A DNA stretch of 64,000 nt from positions 1-64,000 of the forward strand of contig NZ_CP149788.1 of NCBI RefSeq assembly GCF_037914945.1. Reading direction: 5' to 3'. This document shows positions 1-8,617 of the stretch, one piece after another (within the stretch, counting starts at the first letter, position 1; every line of letters begins with the position of its first letter). The position numbers were made by a program, and so were the translations under genes. This DNA is from Haloterrigena sp. KLK7. Lineage in GTDB: Archaea; Halobacteriota; Halobacteria; Halobacteriales; Natrialbaceae. The notes under the pieces were generated by a model, which was given only the letters and a program-made list of their open reading frames with translations, searched no databases and was not told the origin of the DNA.

Positions 1-89
1 CTCAACTGCTGACATGGACTGGCGGAAGTTGTCACATAGACGCACGACCTTCTCATACTTTCGTTGGGTGATCCCGAATATCCGCAGAC

Positions 90-720
90 TCTTAGACAAC
101 ATTCTTAGATTAGTTTCTTAGGGCTTTTGTTGGTGAATTGGATTGAAACAGAACCCATATCCAGAGTAACCTGTTTAGTCCTTCCCATACGGATAGTACC
201 ATCGAGTCGCGTGTGAGGCGAATTGGAATCGGTCCATCGGACCGCGTCTGTCTCTCACTGTCTCTCCCGCTTCGAGTCGCGAACTGCTGAGTTGCTCTGG
301 CGGCATTGATCTACGCCTACCTGCATGGTTGACCGACGAAACTACCGGTTCGTCTGCCAACTGTGCTGGTCCCGAGCGCTAAACCGGTGCCTCCGGTGGC
401 TAAGATACATATCTAAGAAACATAGACCTCATCTTTTGCTTGGGTGGTCAGATAATGCGCTTTTCAAGGTTCCACTCGTTGCGAGCAAGCATACGCGACT
501 ACGAATGAGGTCAAGGATATCGATCTAAGACACTTATCTATGTTTCTTAGATATCTCACTCTCCTTAGACAGGTATCGCGCCTCTCGTCGGACCAACCAG
601 TGATAGCTATCTAATCCAACTATGGCTGGGGTAGAAGACACTGGCTTAAGGTTCTTGGATAGCTATCTAAGATATGTATCTTAGGTACCTTACTTAGTTA
701 CCGTACTTAGGTAGCTTATA
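90..720. repeat. AT-rich iteron/palindrome cluster upstream of parA (candidate centromere or origin element)
   Basis: This stretch has no convincing gene. It carries repeated CTTAG/CTAAG motifs. CTAAGATATGTATCTTAG at 667-684 is an almost perfect palindrome; a related copy, CTAAGATACATATCTAAG, lies at 400-417. The 17-mer at 409-425 is repeated exactly, inverted, at 538-554. GATAGCTATCTAA is repeated directly at 602-614 and 658-670. More single CTTAG boxes lie at about 90-121, 523-531 and 683-710. The cluster ends about 40 nt before the parA start and sits in sequence far more AT-rich than its flanks. By analogy with ParA systems it could be the partner-binding centromere and/or an autoregulatory operator; that role is inference. 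Confidence 0.7.
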
Positions 721-760
721 TGGAGAACATTCATATCAAAGCAGAACATCAGCGTTTCTT

Positions 761-1636
761 ATGCTCTCGTACACGGTTTACAGCGAAGCCGGAGGCGTCG
801 GGAAGTCCTCGCTCACAGCGAATCTCGCTGCTGCACACGCTCGAGCGGGGCTCGACGTCCTCGTCGTCCCGATGGATCCCCAGGACGGCGACCTCAGCCG
901 ACTGCTCGGCGTCGACGACGACCGCGCCGATCACGAAGCCGACAATCTCGTTCGCCACATGGTCGGCAGTCCCCGAGGGTCGTTCGATGATCTGATTCGA
1001 TCCGCCGAGGGAATCGATATCATTCCAGAACACAACCTGCTCTCGGATCTCCCCGATTTCCTCGCCCGCGAAAAACAACAGGCCGAGAAACTCGGAGACG
1101 CGTATAATATTTACGCCCAACTCCAGCGCGTTCTCCAGGAAGGTGACGTCGGCGAGAAGTACGACGTCCTGATCTGTGACCCGCCAGCGACCGAGTCGGA
1201 TCACCTCTACAATGCGATTTACGCGACGCGGAATCTCGTGATCCCGGTCGAGCCCTCCGCGAAGGGGGAAGCGTCGGTCGACGGCCTCCAGCAGCTCGCG
1301 ACGAACTTCGCCGATCAAATGGGCATCGAAGTGGGCGTCCTCGCCGCGGTGCCGAACGGATTCAAGGGAACGAACGACCAGATGGAACTGCTCGACGAGA
1401 TCGCGTTCCCGACGCCAGAAGTGATCGGTGATCGAACGGCGCTGATGGAAGGCTGCTGGAAGCAGCAGTGTTCGGCGTTCGAGTACCAGCGCGAGCACCG
1501 CGACTACCCGCGGGATCACGAACTCGAGACGCTCGCACAGCTCGATCGCCTCGCCCGCTATCTCGAGGAGCAGCGCGGAATCGAAGCCCCGAACCCGCCT
1601 GAGCCCGGTGCGCTCGAAGAAGAGGTGACAGCATGA
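761..1636 (+). CDS. parA: ParA/Soj family partition ATPase
   Basis: A 291-residue P-loop ATPase of the ParA/MinD superfamily, expected to drive segregation of a replicon by ATP-dependent DNA binding. The deviant Walker A GGVGKSS is at residues 11-17, the A' segment with DPQDGDLSRLL at about 39-49, and Walker B with ICDPP at about 138-142. There is no N-terminal HTH, so it resembles the short Soj-type ParA. The start is the ATG directly after the repeat-rich leader. The stop overlaps the next start (ATGA), so the two genes are almost certainly co-transcribed. The upstream palindromes are plausible autoregulatory sites. Whether this marks a plasmid, chromid or chromosomal origin cannot be told from the window. 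Confidence 0.93.
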   Translation: MLSYTVYSEAGGVGKSSLTANLAAAHARAGLDVLVVPMDPQDGDLSRLLGVDDDRADHEADNLVRHMVGSPRGSFDDLIRSAEGIDIIPEHNLLSDLPDFLAREKQQAEKLGDAYNIYAQLQRVLQEGDVGEKYDVLICDPPATESDHLYNAIYATRNLVIPVEPSAKGEASVDGLQQLATNFADQMGIEVGVLAAVPNGFKGTNDQMELLDEIAFPTPEVIGDRTALMEGCWKQQCSAFEYQREHRDYPRDHELETLAQLDRLARYLEEQRGIEAPNPPEPGALEEEVTA

Positions 1637-2124
1637 CCGGATTCAAGAGCGGCGCGAGCGCCGACGATCCGTTCAGTGACGATAGCGGTGACGATGACGA
1701 GCCCGAGACCGCCACGTCAGCGTCGGAAACTGAGTCGACCGAGACGGCATCCCGAGACGAGTCCGAGCCCGCGGAGACCGCCGGTCACGAACAGTCTCGA
1801 GAGACAGACAGTGAAACGGCGACGGACGGCGAATCGACTGCCGACAGCGAGTCATCGGCGGACAGCGAACCGACGACGGCTAGCAGCGGCTTGCCGTGGA
1901 TCTACGAGCGCAACAGTATCACGGACGGTCGGAAGAAGACCGTTCAACTGCACCTTCAGAAGTCCTCCCTCGACCGCGAGCGGGACGCGCGGCTGGACGT
2001 CGAGGAAGTGCTCGGTGAGTCGGTCAAGAAGGCCGATCTCCGCGAAGCCGCACTAGTCGTCGGCCTCGAGCGGATCGACGAGGTCGCCGATCAGCTTCGC
2101 GAGTGGGGATACGATTTCGAGTAG
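1633..2124 (+). CDS. Acidic partner protein of ParA (putative partition DNA-binding protein)
   Basis: A 163-residue protein translationally coupled to parA by a 4-nt overlap. Residues about 10-85 are a low-complexity acidic Ser/Thr/Glu/Asp tract that looks disordered. The last ~75 residues are ordered and conserved-looking, beginning GLPWIYERNSITDGRKKTVQ and ending in a helical segment with VGLERIDEVADQL. I recognise no ParB/Spo0J nuclease motif or canonical HTH. The position right after parA is that of the centromere-binding adaptor in minimal parA-partner operons, and that is the role I infer. The basic patch ITDGRKKT could mediate DNA contact. Certain as a gene, uncertain in function. Confidence 0.85.
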   Translation: MTGFKSGASADDPFSDDSGDDDEPETATSASETESTETASRDESEPAETAGHEQSRETDSETATDGESTADSESSADSEPTTASSGLPWIYERNSITDGRKKTVQLHLQKSSLDRERDARLDVEEVLGESVKKADLREAALVVGLERIDEVADQLREWGYDFE

Positions 2125-2145
2125 CGTCTCGATATTCTCACTACA

Positions 2146-2466
2146 CTAACTTTTAGAGACCTCACCCTCGCTCTCTCGAGGATCATCGACTAACTCGTAG
2201 AGGCCGGTCTCGTACAGGTTACGGACGTGGTCGTGTTCGCTGAGTCGAGCGAGCCGCTCGTGGACATACCCTCGAGTGAACTTCAGGTTCTCGTCCTCCA
2301 ATCGCTTCTGACAGTAGACGGGCGTGACGCGACCGTCCGCGAGGTAGTCGAGGATCGTTTCGTCGATGGAGCGGAGATCGTCGGCGTCCAGCATGCCGAC
2401 CTCTTCGCCCTTCTCGGGTACGGTTCTTCCGCCGGCATTCTCTCTCCCACGTTCGTCCGTTCCCAC
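2146..2466 (-). CDS. Small winged-helix protein, PhiH1-repressor-like
   Basis: A 106-residue protein whose core (from residue 25, MLDADDLRSIDETILDYL) fits a winged helix: three helices, with recognition segment FTRGYVHERLARLSEHDHV, then a short wing ending LYELVDD. This matches the haloarchaeal PhiH1-repressor/MarR-like family, usually 80-100 residues. The GTG at 2466 has a possible TATA element about 27 nt upstream; the internal ATG at 2394 would remove a non-conserved polar N-terminus and is also possible. It converges on the parA operon, with only 21 nt between the stops. A local regulator is likely but its target is unknown. Confidence 0.8.
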   Translation of the reverse strand: MGTDERGRENAGGRTVPEKGEEVGMLDADDLRSIDETILDYLADGRVTPVYCQKRLEDENLKFTRGYVHERLARLSEHDHVRNLYETGLYELVDDPRESEGEVSKS

Positions 2467-2698
2467 CTCAGTTCAAGCTATCCGCTGACGTAGTATGCCC
2501 GCGCGAAACTGCCAGTATGAACCGACAACGCGACCCATCCCATTTCGAGCGCAATTTTGCTCTCTCGAGGATCTGTGCTCGGTCGCCTCCAGTAGAACGG
2601 TCGTATCCAGTACTCAATCCCCGAGTCTCGATCATTGTTCGGCTACGGTCTCCTCGCACCAAGCGGAGAGAAAATTAGATCACTGAGACTGACGGCAA

Positions 2699-3853
2699 TC
2701 AGCAGACGCGCTCGGTCGCGATCTCGGCGCCCTCGACGAGTGCTTCGAGTTTGGCCCACGCAATCTCGGGATCGACCATTCCGAGGCCAGCCTGCGTACC
2801 GAATCCGCAGTCGGGCGCGGCGACTAGCGGCGTCGAATCGTCGACCGCGTCGGCGACGCGCTCGAGGCGGTCCGCGATCGTCTCCGGGTGGTCGATGATG
2901 TTCGTTTTCACGTCGACGACGCCGGGCATCAGCGTCCAGCCGTCCGGAAGCGGCTGCTCGGCGAACGCGCGGTACTCGTGCTGGTGGCGGGGGTTAGCCT
3001 GTTCGATACTCAGGCCCGTGATGTCGGCCTCGTAGATCTCCGGTAGCATCTCGACCAGGTCCGTATCGAGGTGGTGGGGTCCTTCGTAGCTCCCCCAGCA
3101 GGTGTGGAGACGGACCTGCTCTGCGGGGACGTTCTCGAGGGCCTCGTTGAGCGCCTCGACGTGGAGACGCGTGGCGTCCCTGATGTCCTCGAGGGACTCG
3201 TCCGCGTAGGCCGCGGTCTGCCCGATCGTCAGGAGTTCGGGTGCGTCGATCTGGAGGGTCATCCCGGTCTCCGCGATCAGTTCGTACTCCTCGCGCATCG
3301 CGTCCGCGACGGCGAAGAGGAACTCCTCGTACGAGTCGTAGTGGTCGTCGACGTGGGTGGTCGCGACGATGCTCGGCGACGCCGAGGTCATGAACGTCCC
3401 CTCGAAGTCCGCATCGACGGTCTCGAGCGCATCGCGGAATTCCTCGAGTTCGGCTTCGGCCTCCTCGTGGCCGGTGTACTCGACGGGACCGGTGACGACG
3501 GGCTGCATCGCGAGGTCGATGACGTCGGTCTCGAACGTCTCCTCGGCATACTCCGGGAACTCCTGGAGGTCCGCCCACAGTTCCTGCTCGCGCTTGCCGT
3601 CGATCCCGCTCAGTCGGTCTGCGACGTACCAATTGAACGAAACTCGAGGCTGCTCGCCGTTGTTGACGACGTCCAGTCCGGCCTCGGCCTGGCGCTCGAG
3701 GACGTTTCGCGTGGCGTCTGCGACGGTGGCGGTCCACTCGTCTTCGTCGACGTCCTCGCCGTCCTGCCGATCCTTGAGCAGTTCCAGTAACTCCGGGGGC
3801 CGCGGGAGGCTACCGATGTGTGTCGTCCGGATCCGATTGTCGGTATTCGTCAT
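2699..3853 (-). CDS. Cobalamin-independent methionine synthase (MetE C-domain) family protein
   Basis: A 384-residue UROD/MetE-like TIM-barrel protein. It starts with the family signature TTHIGSLPRP (residues 10-19). The zinc-thiol site is visible as H250-x-C252 in LHTCWGSYEGPH and C349 in APDCGFGTQAG. Its length equals the C-terminal catalytic half of bacterial MetE, as usual for archaeal core methionine synthases and for epoxyalkane:coenzyme M transferase-like relatives. It therefore probably moves a methyl or alkyl group to a thiol. Methionine synthase is the conservative call; the physiological methyl donor cannot be read from the sequence. It stands alone, with about 230 nt of gene-free DNA upstream. 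Confidence 0.88.
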   Translation of the reverse strand: MTNTDNRIRTTHIGSLPRPPELLELLKDRQDGEDVDEDEWTATVADATRNVLERQAEAGLDVVNNGEQPRVSFNWYVADRLSGIDGKREQELWADLQEFPEYAEETFETDVIDLAMQPVVTGPVEYTGHEEAEAELEEFRDALETVDADFEGTFMTSASPSIVATTHVDDHYDSYEEFLFAVADAMREEYELIAETGMTLQIDAPELLTIGQTAAYADESLEDIRDATRLHVEALNEALENVPAEQVRLHTCWGSYEGPHHLDTDLVEMLPEIYEADITGLSIEQANPRHQHEYRAFAEQPLPDGWTLMPGVVDVKTNIIDHPETIADRLERVADAVDDSTPLVAAPDCGFGTQAGLGMVDPEIAWAKLEALVEGAEIATERVC

Positions 3854-4088
3854 TGCGTACTCACTAGAGTAATAGTTCGAGGCAATAATATAACTGGTGG
3901 TATTACATGGCCGATGAAGCCTGTGGCAACCGAGTCGACGATCTCGCCGGAGTCCTCTCTCCCGATCAGTCCGCCGGTCGACTCGGACGAGTCGATCGCC
4001 TCGAGTGACCCCATACGCGACACAATTCTTGCCAGTGTGTTGCTGGTGTAGCGTTAAAGGCGCTCGTCAGCCACTATGAATCCAAGTG

Positions 4089-4412
4089 ATGGCTCGCGAG
4101 ACAGCACCACCCTCTCAAGAGGAGATCGAAGAACGAATTCAACAGGTCGGACGGTACTCTCGTGCGGTCCGGACTGGATTACTGATCATTCTCAGTGCGT
4201 TCCTGTTGGCCGTTATCGTCGTCCTTCCCGCGAATCTCGACAGTCCGTCTCAGGCGGTCGAGTCGATACTCATGCCGCTCACGTTCGTCGGACTGGGAAC
4301 CATCCTGTACGGGATCGGGATGCATCTCCACCTGATGCATCTCAATCTCGTTCGCCAGTTGCAGCCTGAACCGACGGACAACCAATCGTCGGCTCCCGAC
4401 TCAGACGATTGA
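4089..4412 (+). CDS. Small two-TM membrane protein
   Basis: A 107-residue protein from the ATG at 4089 (a GTG codon lies directly before it at 4086). Two hydrophobic segments are clear, about residues 29-48 (LLIILSAFLLAVIVVLPANL) and 61-81 (LMPLTFVGLGTILYGIGMHL), flanked by a charged N-terminus and a polar acidic C-terminal tail. No catalytic motif is visible and I do not recognise the family. It is divergent from the MetE-like gene. Codon use and composition look native. Confidence 0.7.
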   Translation: MARETAPPSQEEIEERIQQVGRYSRAVRTGLLIILSAFLLAVIVVLPANLDSPSQAVESILMPLTFVGLGTILYGIGMHLHLMHLNLVRQLQPEPTDNQSSAPDSDD

Positions 4413-4554
4413 TTCCGAGCGCGATGCGGACTCGAGTATGTTCGATTCGCAGACAAAGTGATCGTCATGATTAGAATTATTACACTGTTCAAAGAAAAAT
4501 AGCATATTTCGAACACCGATAAGAGATATTATCGCCTATTCCTATCGTTTGGGG

Positions 4555-4570
4555 GGACTATTTATATTGG
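4555..4570 (+). promoter_or_regulatory. Archaeal BRE/TATA promoter
   Basis: The segment ggactatttatattgg ends 23 nt before the ATG at 4594. Its TATA core (TTTATAT) is centred about 30 nt upstream of that codon, the spacing expected for a leaderless or very short leader transcript in haloarchaea. Confidence 0.6.
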
Positions 4571-4593
4571 GGTAAGCCAACTAATTTGGTAAG

Positions 4594-4998
4594 ATGGGAC
4601 TCGATGCTCGAATTGAAAATGGACAGCGCATCATTGAGGGTTGGAATTCCGTTTTCAAGGCTCTTTCAGCAGAACCGCGCCGTCAACTTATCGTCTCGTT
4701 ATTAGATGCGCCATCAGACCAATCAGTTCCGTTACCAGAAAGTGCGGTAAATCCTAATGTTCCTGCTGATCCTAACGCGCTTCGCCAGGAGTTGCACCAC
4801 CAACATTTACCGATGTTGGCTGATCGGGGGTTCATTAACTGGGAGACAGAACCGTTAACTGCAACTCGTGGATCTCGATTCGATCAAGTCGCTACCGTAT
4901 TCAAGGCGTTGCACGAAACCTCGACCGACATTCCCGAGCCATTAGTGATCGGCTGCCAGCGACTTGAACGGGAACAACAGGAGTATTTCGGAGAGTGA
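4594..4998 (+). CDS. Haloarchaeal ArsR-like HTH protein (DUF7344-like)
   Basis: A 134-residue protein. Residues 15-35 (EGWNSVFKALSAEPRRQLIV) match the start of the winged-helix core of haloarchaeal ArsR-like regulators, where a first helix with A-x-E-P-R-R precedes the DNA-binding helices. The later part (HLPMLADRGFINWE) matches the wing region. The gene uses noticeably more A/T-ending codons than its neighbours and is followed by a HalOD1 protein with similar composition, so this small block may have been acquired. Regulator function is inferred from family; no ligand-binding site is visible. Confidence 0.75.
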   Translation: MGLDARIENGQRIIEGWNSVFKALSAEPRRQLIVSLLDAPSDQSVPLPESAVNPNVPADPNALRQELHHQHLPMLADRGFINWETEPLTATRGSRFDQVATVFKALHETSTDIPEPLVIGCQRLEREQQEYFGE

Positions 4999-5155
4999 TG
5001 ACGTTTTGTCTGCAGTACGTTCACATCCATAGCTGTCGGCTAAATCAATGTCAATTAGAACGGCTGAACAAAACGGTAGTGATCAGTACAGATGAAATCG
5101 CTCTTTGGGTATTCGACCCCCTAAACTGAAGTCCAGTACTAGAGTAGGACCGCCA

Positions 5156-5488
5156 ATGAATCAGGACCAACTATCGTTACAGTGTGATTGTACGCCGATA
5201 GGAGTTCACCACTTTGACAGGGACAGCGACATGACCCCTTCTGATGCAGTCATTAGAACAATTGCAGTGGTGACAGATACCGAGCCAGAAGAGCTTGAGC
5301 CATTGTACGAGACGATCGATACGGAGGCACTCAACAAGTTATTTGAGTGCCATTCGAATGCTCCCTACTCAGGAGAACAAGTCCTCGCTTTCACCGTTGA
5401 TGGATGGAACGTTTTCGTTCGCGACGATGGTCAAATACGGGTTTGTGATCCAACTGGACCAGACACTCCATCGCCAATATTTGAGTGA
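5156..5488 (+). CDS. HalOD1 output-domain protein
   Basis: A 110-residue protein taken from the ATG at 5156; a longer in-frame reading to 5105 adds a non-conserved basic segment. The body fits the halobacterial output domain 1 (HalOD1): a helix with DAVIRTIAVVTDTEPEELEP, the LYETIDTEALNKLF segment, then a beta part with VLAFTVDGWNVFVRDDGQIRV. HalOD1 occurs alone or at the end of haloarchaeal response regulators and is thought to act as a signalling output module; its mechanism is not established. It is AT-richer than flanking genes, like the HTH gene upstream, and may form a unit with it. Confidence 0.82.
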   Translation: MNQDQLSLQCDCTPIGVHHFDRDSDMTPSDAVIRTIAVVTDTEPEELEPLYETIDTEALNKLFECHSNAPYSGEQVLAFTVDGWNVFVRDDGQIRVCDPTGPDTPSPIFE

Positions 5489-5526
5489 ATTGACATCACC
5501 GTATCAGCGGTCTCTCCGTAGCTGTT

Positions 5527-6288
5527 TTACAGGGAAAGCTGCTCTCCGTCTTCGGGAACGAGAACGTCCTCTGTCTCCGCTCGCAGTTCGTCACGAGAGA
5601 GCAAGCAGTGATTGATGGCCTCCATGTGAACAACGGCGACTGTGGCGTCGGTGGCGTCACGGACGGCGGAGACGTCTTCGACGCCCATCGTGATGGGTTC
5701 ACCCTGTTCGAACTGTGCTTCGCCGCCGTTGAGAACGACCATATCGGGATCGAACTGCTCGAGTGTCTGTGCAACCGGCTCGTACCAGATCGTGTCGCCG
5801 GCGAGGTATAGCGTCTCGTCGGCTTCGAAGACGAATCCGGAGACCGGTCCCATCCCCTCAGCTAACTCCCCGTGGCCGTGGCGACCGGGCGTCCGGTGGA
5901 TGGTGACGCCGTCGAAGGATACCTCGTCGTCAACGGGCCGTACGTCGGTGAACCCCTCGTCGGCGAAGGCGTCCGCTTCCTCGGGCTGACAGAACAACGG
6001 GACGTCCGCGTCGAGTTCCTCTTTCGCCGCCTCGTCGAAGTGGTCAGGATGTCGGTGGGTGACAACCACTGCGTCGTACGATAGGTCGACGTCAGGCAGC
6101 GCCACGAGCGGATTCTTGCGTTGGTTTGCTGTCGTGAGGGACTCAGGAACCGCCGGGTTATCCGTCACGGTCGGCATCTCGCCTTTTGGTGTGAACATCG
6201 GATCGACGAGGAACGTCGTCCCATCAATGGTCGCGAGGACGGTGGCGTTCCGAACGAGATGGACGCTGATGTCGGAATCGGTTGTCAT
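5527..6288 (-). CDS. MBL-fold metallo-hydrolase, UlaG-like
   Basis: A 253-residue metallo-beta-lactamase fold protein. The metal ligands are in place: T-H-R-H-P-D-H at residues 77-83 (H78, H80, D82, H83), a His-rich turn GRHGHGE at 135-141, D165 in AGDTIWY, and a C-terminal His in VHMEAINHC. The arrangement is that of the L-ascorbate-6-phosphate lactonase-like (UlaG) branch of soluble hydrolases. The substrate is unknown. Its start overlaps the stop of the upstream HTH gene (6285-6635) by 4 nt, so a regulator-enzyme operon is likely. Confidence 0.85.
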   Translation of the reverse strand: MTTDSDISVHLVRNATVLATIDGTTFLVDPMFTPKGEMPTVTDNPAVPESLTTANQRKNPLVALPDVDLSYDAVVVTHRHPDHFDEAAKEELDADVPLFCQPEEADAFADEGFTDVRPVDDEVSFDGVTIHRTPGRHGHGELAEGMGPVSGFVFEADETLYLAGDTIWYEPVAQTLEQFDPDMVVLNGGEAQFEQGEPITMGVEDVSAVRDATDATVAVVHMEAINHCLLSRDELRAETEDVLVPEDGEQLSL

Positions 6289-6635
6289 ACGAGAGATCCT
6301 TCGGCGAGCGGAGGGTTAGGATTTACTCGAAATATTTCAACCGCACCGGTTCCGAGTGTGGTGTACACTCTCCGTCTGAACTCGATGTCCTCGGGATCGA
6401 TATCGGTGTCGGCGTCGACAGCTACCGAATCCGCCGCGAACTGGTAAGCCAACCACACCTCGGCCCGGTTCAGTCGGTAGTGGAACGTCGAACTCGAGAC
6501 GCCAACTTCGGCTGCGATCTCGGTGACCGAACGCTGTCGTGGGACTTCGTAGTATCCGTGTTCGATGGCGGCTTCGAACGCCGACTTCTGTTCGGGCGTG
6601 AGGTTCAGTTGTACGCGACCGTCCCGAGTAGACAC
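6285..6635 (-). CDS. Short bat-type HTH regulator (HTH_10)
   Basis: A 116-residue protein starting with GTG. The bacterio-opsin-activator HTH lies at the N-terminus: LNLTPEQKSAFEAAIEHGYY, then RSVTEIAAEVGVSSSTFHYR followed by a helix of LNRAE type. Full-length family members are about 200-240 residues and put this HTH at their C-terminus after a sensory domain. Here the sensory domain is missing and about 50 extra residues follow the HTH. The region upstream shows no frame that would restore a sensor half, so a genuinely short regulator is more likely than a frameshift. It probably controls the overlapping metallo-hydrolase gene. Confidence 0.75.
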   Translation of the reverse strand: MSTRDGRVQLNLTPEQKSAFEAAIEHGYYEVPRQRSVTEIAAEVGVSSSTFHYRLNRAEVWLAYQFAADSVAVDADTDIDPEDIEFRRRVYTTLGTGAVEIFRVNPNPPLAEGSLV

Positions 6636-6802
6636 GGGGGCGTCTCGAGTCGTTTGACAGTGAGAGACAGGGACGATCCATCTCGACGATTTCTGCAGAT
6701 TTCGTCATGAATCCCGCCTACCGTATCGTCGACGAGGAAACGCCAGCGAGACTGGTTGCCGCGGCGCTCCGAGCGCATAATCAATCCGCGAAGAATAGCC
6801 GT

Positions 6803-8299
6803 TCAATCGTCCGTGGACGGAGTGTCGGTATCAGTGTCACTCGATATCAGATCTTGCTGGCTGAACCGGTTCATGTCACGTGTCGCCGCGTGCCGGATCT
6901 CTTCCACTGTGAACGTCTCACTGCCGTACCACGTGTAACTGAGGATGGCGATCGTGAACAATGCAGCGAGCGTTCCAGGAACTGCCGCCTCGACCGATCC
7001 CTCGCCGAAGAATTCGGGTTCCCCGAGGAGAAACTGCCAGACGACGAAGACTAGCCCTCCGACGAGAAGGCCAGGAAAGCCAGCTCGCCGATCGGTATGC
7101 TGCCAGAACAATGCGAGTACGCCTGCGAACAACACCGACATGACGCCCATTCCGAGGTTGTCGATGACGACGATTTCGACGCCACTGAGCGCAATGACCG
7201 CAGCACCAATCCCGAAGGCCAGAATCACCAGACGCGTGATCCGCACGAGATGCATCTGAGAAACGTTCTCCATCCCTCCCCGCCACGGGATATAGATGTC
7301 GTTTACGAAGGTAGTTGCTCCGGCGAGTAGCATCGAGTCGGCCCCGCTCATCACTGCTCCGACAGCGGCGGCCAACAGAATTCCGCCAAGAACGGGATGC
7401 ATGGTATTTTGCAGCGTCCAAGCGAACGCCATCGAGGAATCGATCTCTGCGCCCTGTGCGTATGCGATCAGCCCCGCAGTAGCGGTCAGAATACCGTAGC
7501 CAGTGATCACGAGCCCGGCGAGAAAGACGCCGCGCTTGGCAGTGTCAGCGTCTTTCGCTGACCACGTCCGTTGGAGGAGGTGTTGCTGTGCACCGGCGAC
7601 GGTGATGTACAGGAGATACCACGTCCCGATTTGAATGAGTCCGACGCCGAACCAGTCGGTATGTCCTGTCGGGAGACCACTGGTGACTGCGCTGACGCCG
7701 CCGGTGTTTGCGAGCGCAACCGGTATCGCGACAGCCATGCCGACGATGATAATGATCCCATGGAGTGTATCCGCCCACGCGACCGAATTCATACCACCCC
7801 AGGCGGTGATACCGACGAAGACGAGAGTACTCATCCAGAACGCTACATTAAGCGGGATCTCGGTGACCGTCGCGATGATAGTCGCCATGCCGATCGTCTG
7901 TCCTGCCGTCAACGCGATTTGTCCGATCACCGTAGCGAGAGCCGCGAAGTATTTCGTAGAAGAACCGAAGACACGCCCCAAGAGTTCTGGGACACTAACG
8001 ACATCGAATGCGTAGAGATAGCCGATTACCAGCGAGATCGTGATCCAGGCGATCCCCTGGGTCATCGCATACCACTGGGCGCTGATGCCGTCGAGGAACG
8101 CTTTTTGTGCGATTCCCATGGTGAGGCCCCCACCGACGAACGTGGCGAAATACGTCATCGTGAAGGGGATGAGGCCGAGGTTCTTACCGGCGAGCGTAAA
8201 CTCGACGTAGCCCGCACCCGCCCCTCGTCCGCTCCACCAGGCGATAAGGATAGTGAGCAGAAAGTAGCCGATCATCGCCGCGACTAGCGGATCGATCAT
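6803..8299 (-). CDS. Sodium:solute symporter (SSS family)
   Basis: A 498-residue integral membrane protein with roughly 13 hydrophobic segments and the LeuT-like SSS pattern. N-terminal features include YVEFTLAGKNLG and TYFATFVGGGLTMGIAQKAF; later there is GAVMSGADSMLLAGATTFVNDIY, the conserved segment around TM8 that holds sodium-coordinating Ser residues. The C-terminus is a hydrophilic acidic tail. Substrate cannot be assigned; the family carries sugars, amino acids, pantothenate or organic anions. It is monocistronic, about 170 nt beyond the HTH/MBL pair on the same strand. Confidence 0.9.
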   Translation of the reverse strand: MIDPLVAAMIGYFLLTILIAWWSGRGAGAGYVEFTLAGKNLGLIPFTMTYFATFVGGGLTMGIAQKAFLDGISAQWYAMTQGIAWITISLVIGYLYAFDVVSVPELLGRVFGSSTKYFAALATVIGQIALTAGQTIGMATIIATVTEIPLNVAFWMSTLVFVGITAWGGMNSVAWADTLHGIIIIVGMAVAIPVALANTGGVSAVTSGLPTGHTDWFGVGLIQIGTWYLLYITVAGAQQHLLQRTWSAKDADTAKRGVFLAGLVITGYGILTATAGLIAYAQGAEIDSSMAFAWTLQNTMHPVLGGILLAAAVGAVMSGADSMLLAGATTFVNDIYIPWRGGMENVSQMHLVRITRLVILAFGIGAAVIALSGVEIVVIDNLGMGVMSVLFAGVLALFWQHTDRRAGFPGLLVGGLVFVVWQFLLGEPEFFGEGSVEAAVPGTLAALFTIAILSYTWYGSETFTVEEIRHAATRDMNRFSQQDLISSDTDTDTPSTDD

Positions 8300-8583
8300 T
8301 TCGTATTAGTCGCATACGATAACGCCCACCGTATTATATTCACTGTTCCACAATATATAAAACAAAATTTGAGGAATTTCTGTCTATATGGTGAATACAC
8401 TCCCGCTATACAATACGTACTTTTAGAAGTCACTAGATTGATGACTAACTAGTCAGGTGTCTGCTCGACCTATACTTACCGCGGGCGTGGGGAGCATCTC
8501 GAGGATGCGCAATCGATGTCCGCGAGTCGCTCGTCTAATATTTTACCGTTTTAGGTGAATAAACTGATAAGAATAGTAACAGT
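8300..8583. other. AT-rich gene-free interval
   Basis: About 280 nt between the symporter start and the terminator of the curlin-like gene. It is AT-rich near 8330-8400 (expected promoter of the symporter) and contains no credible coding frame. Confidence 0.6.
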
Positions 8584-8605
8584 AGCGTCTCCGTGAGCAG
8601 ACGCT
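8584..8605 (-). terminator. Hairpin terminator of the Q/N-repeat gene
   Basis: A perfect 7-bp inverted repeat, AGCGTCT at 8584-8590 and AGACGCT at 8599-8605, lies 13 nt beyond the stop of the repeat-protein gene. On the minus strand it is followed by a pyrimidine-rich tract (TACTGTTACTATTCTTATC), consistent with archaeal termination. Confidence 0.5.
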
Positions 8606-8617
8606 GACGTGGATCTT

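Noticed and set aside
749-1519. Long minus-strand frame (256 codons) opposite parA
   Set aside because: It is a shadow of parA: the plus strand carries Walker motifs and the opposite reading has no domain.
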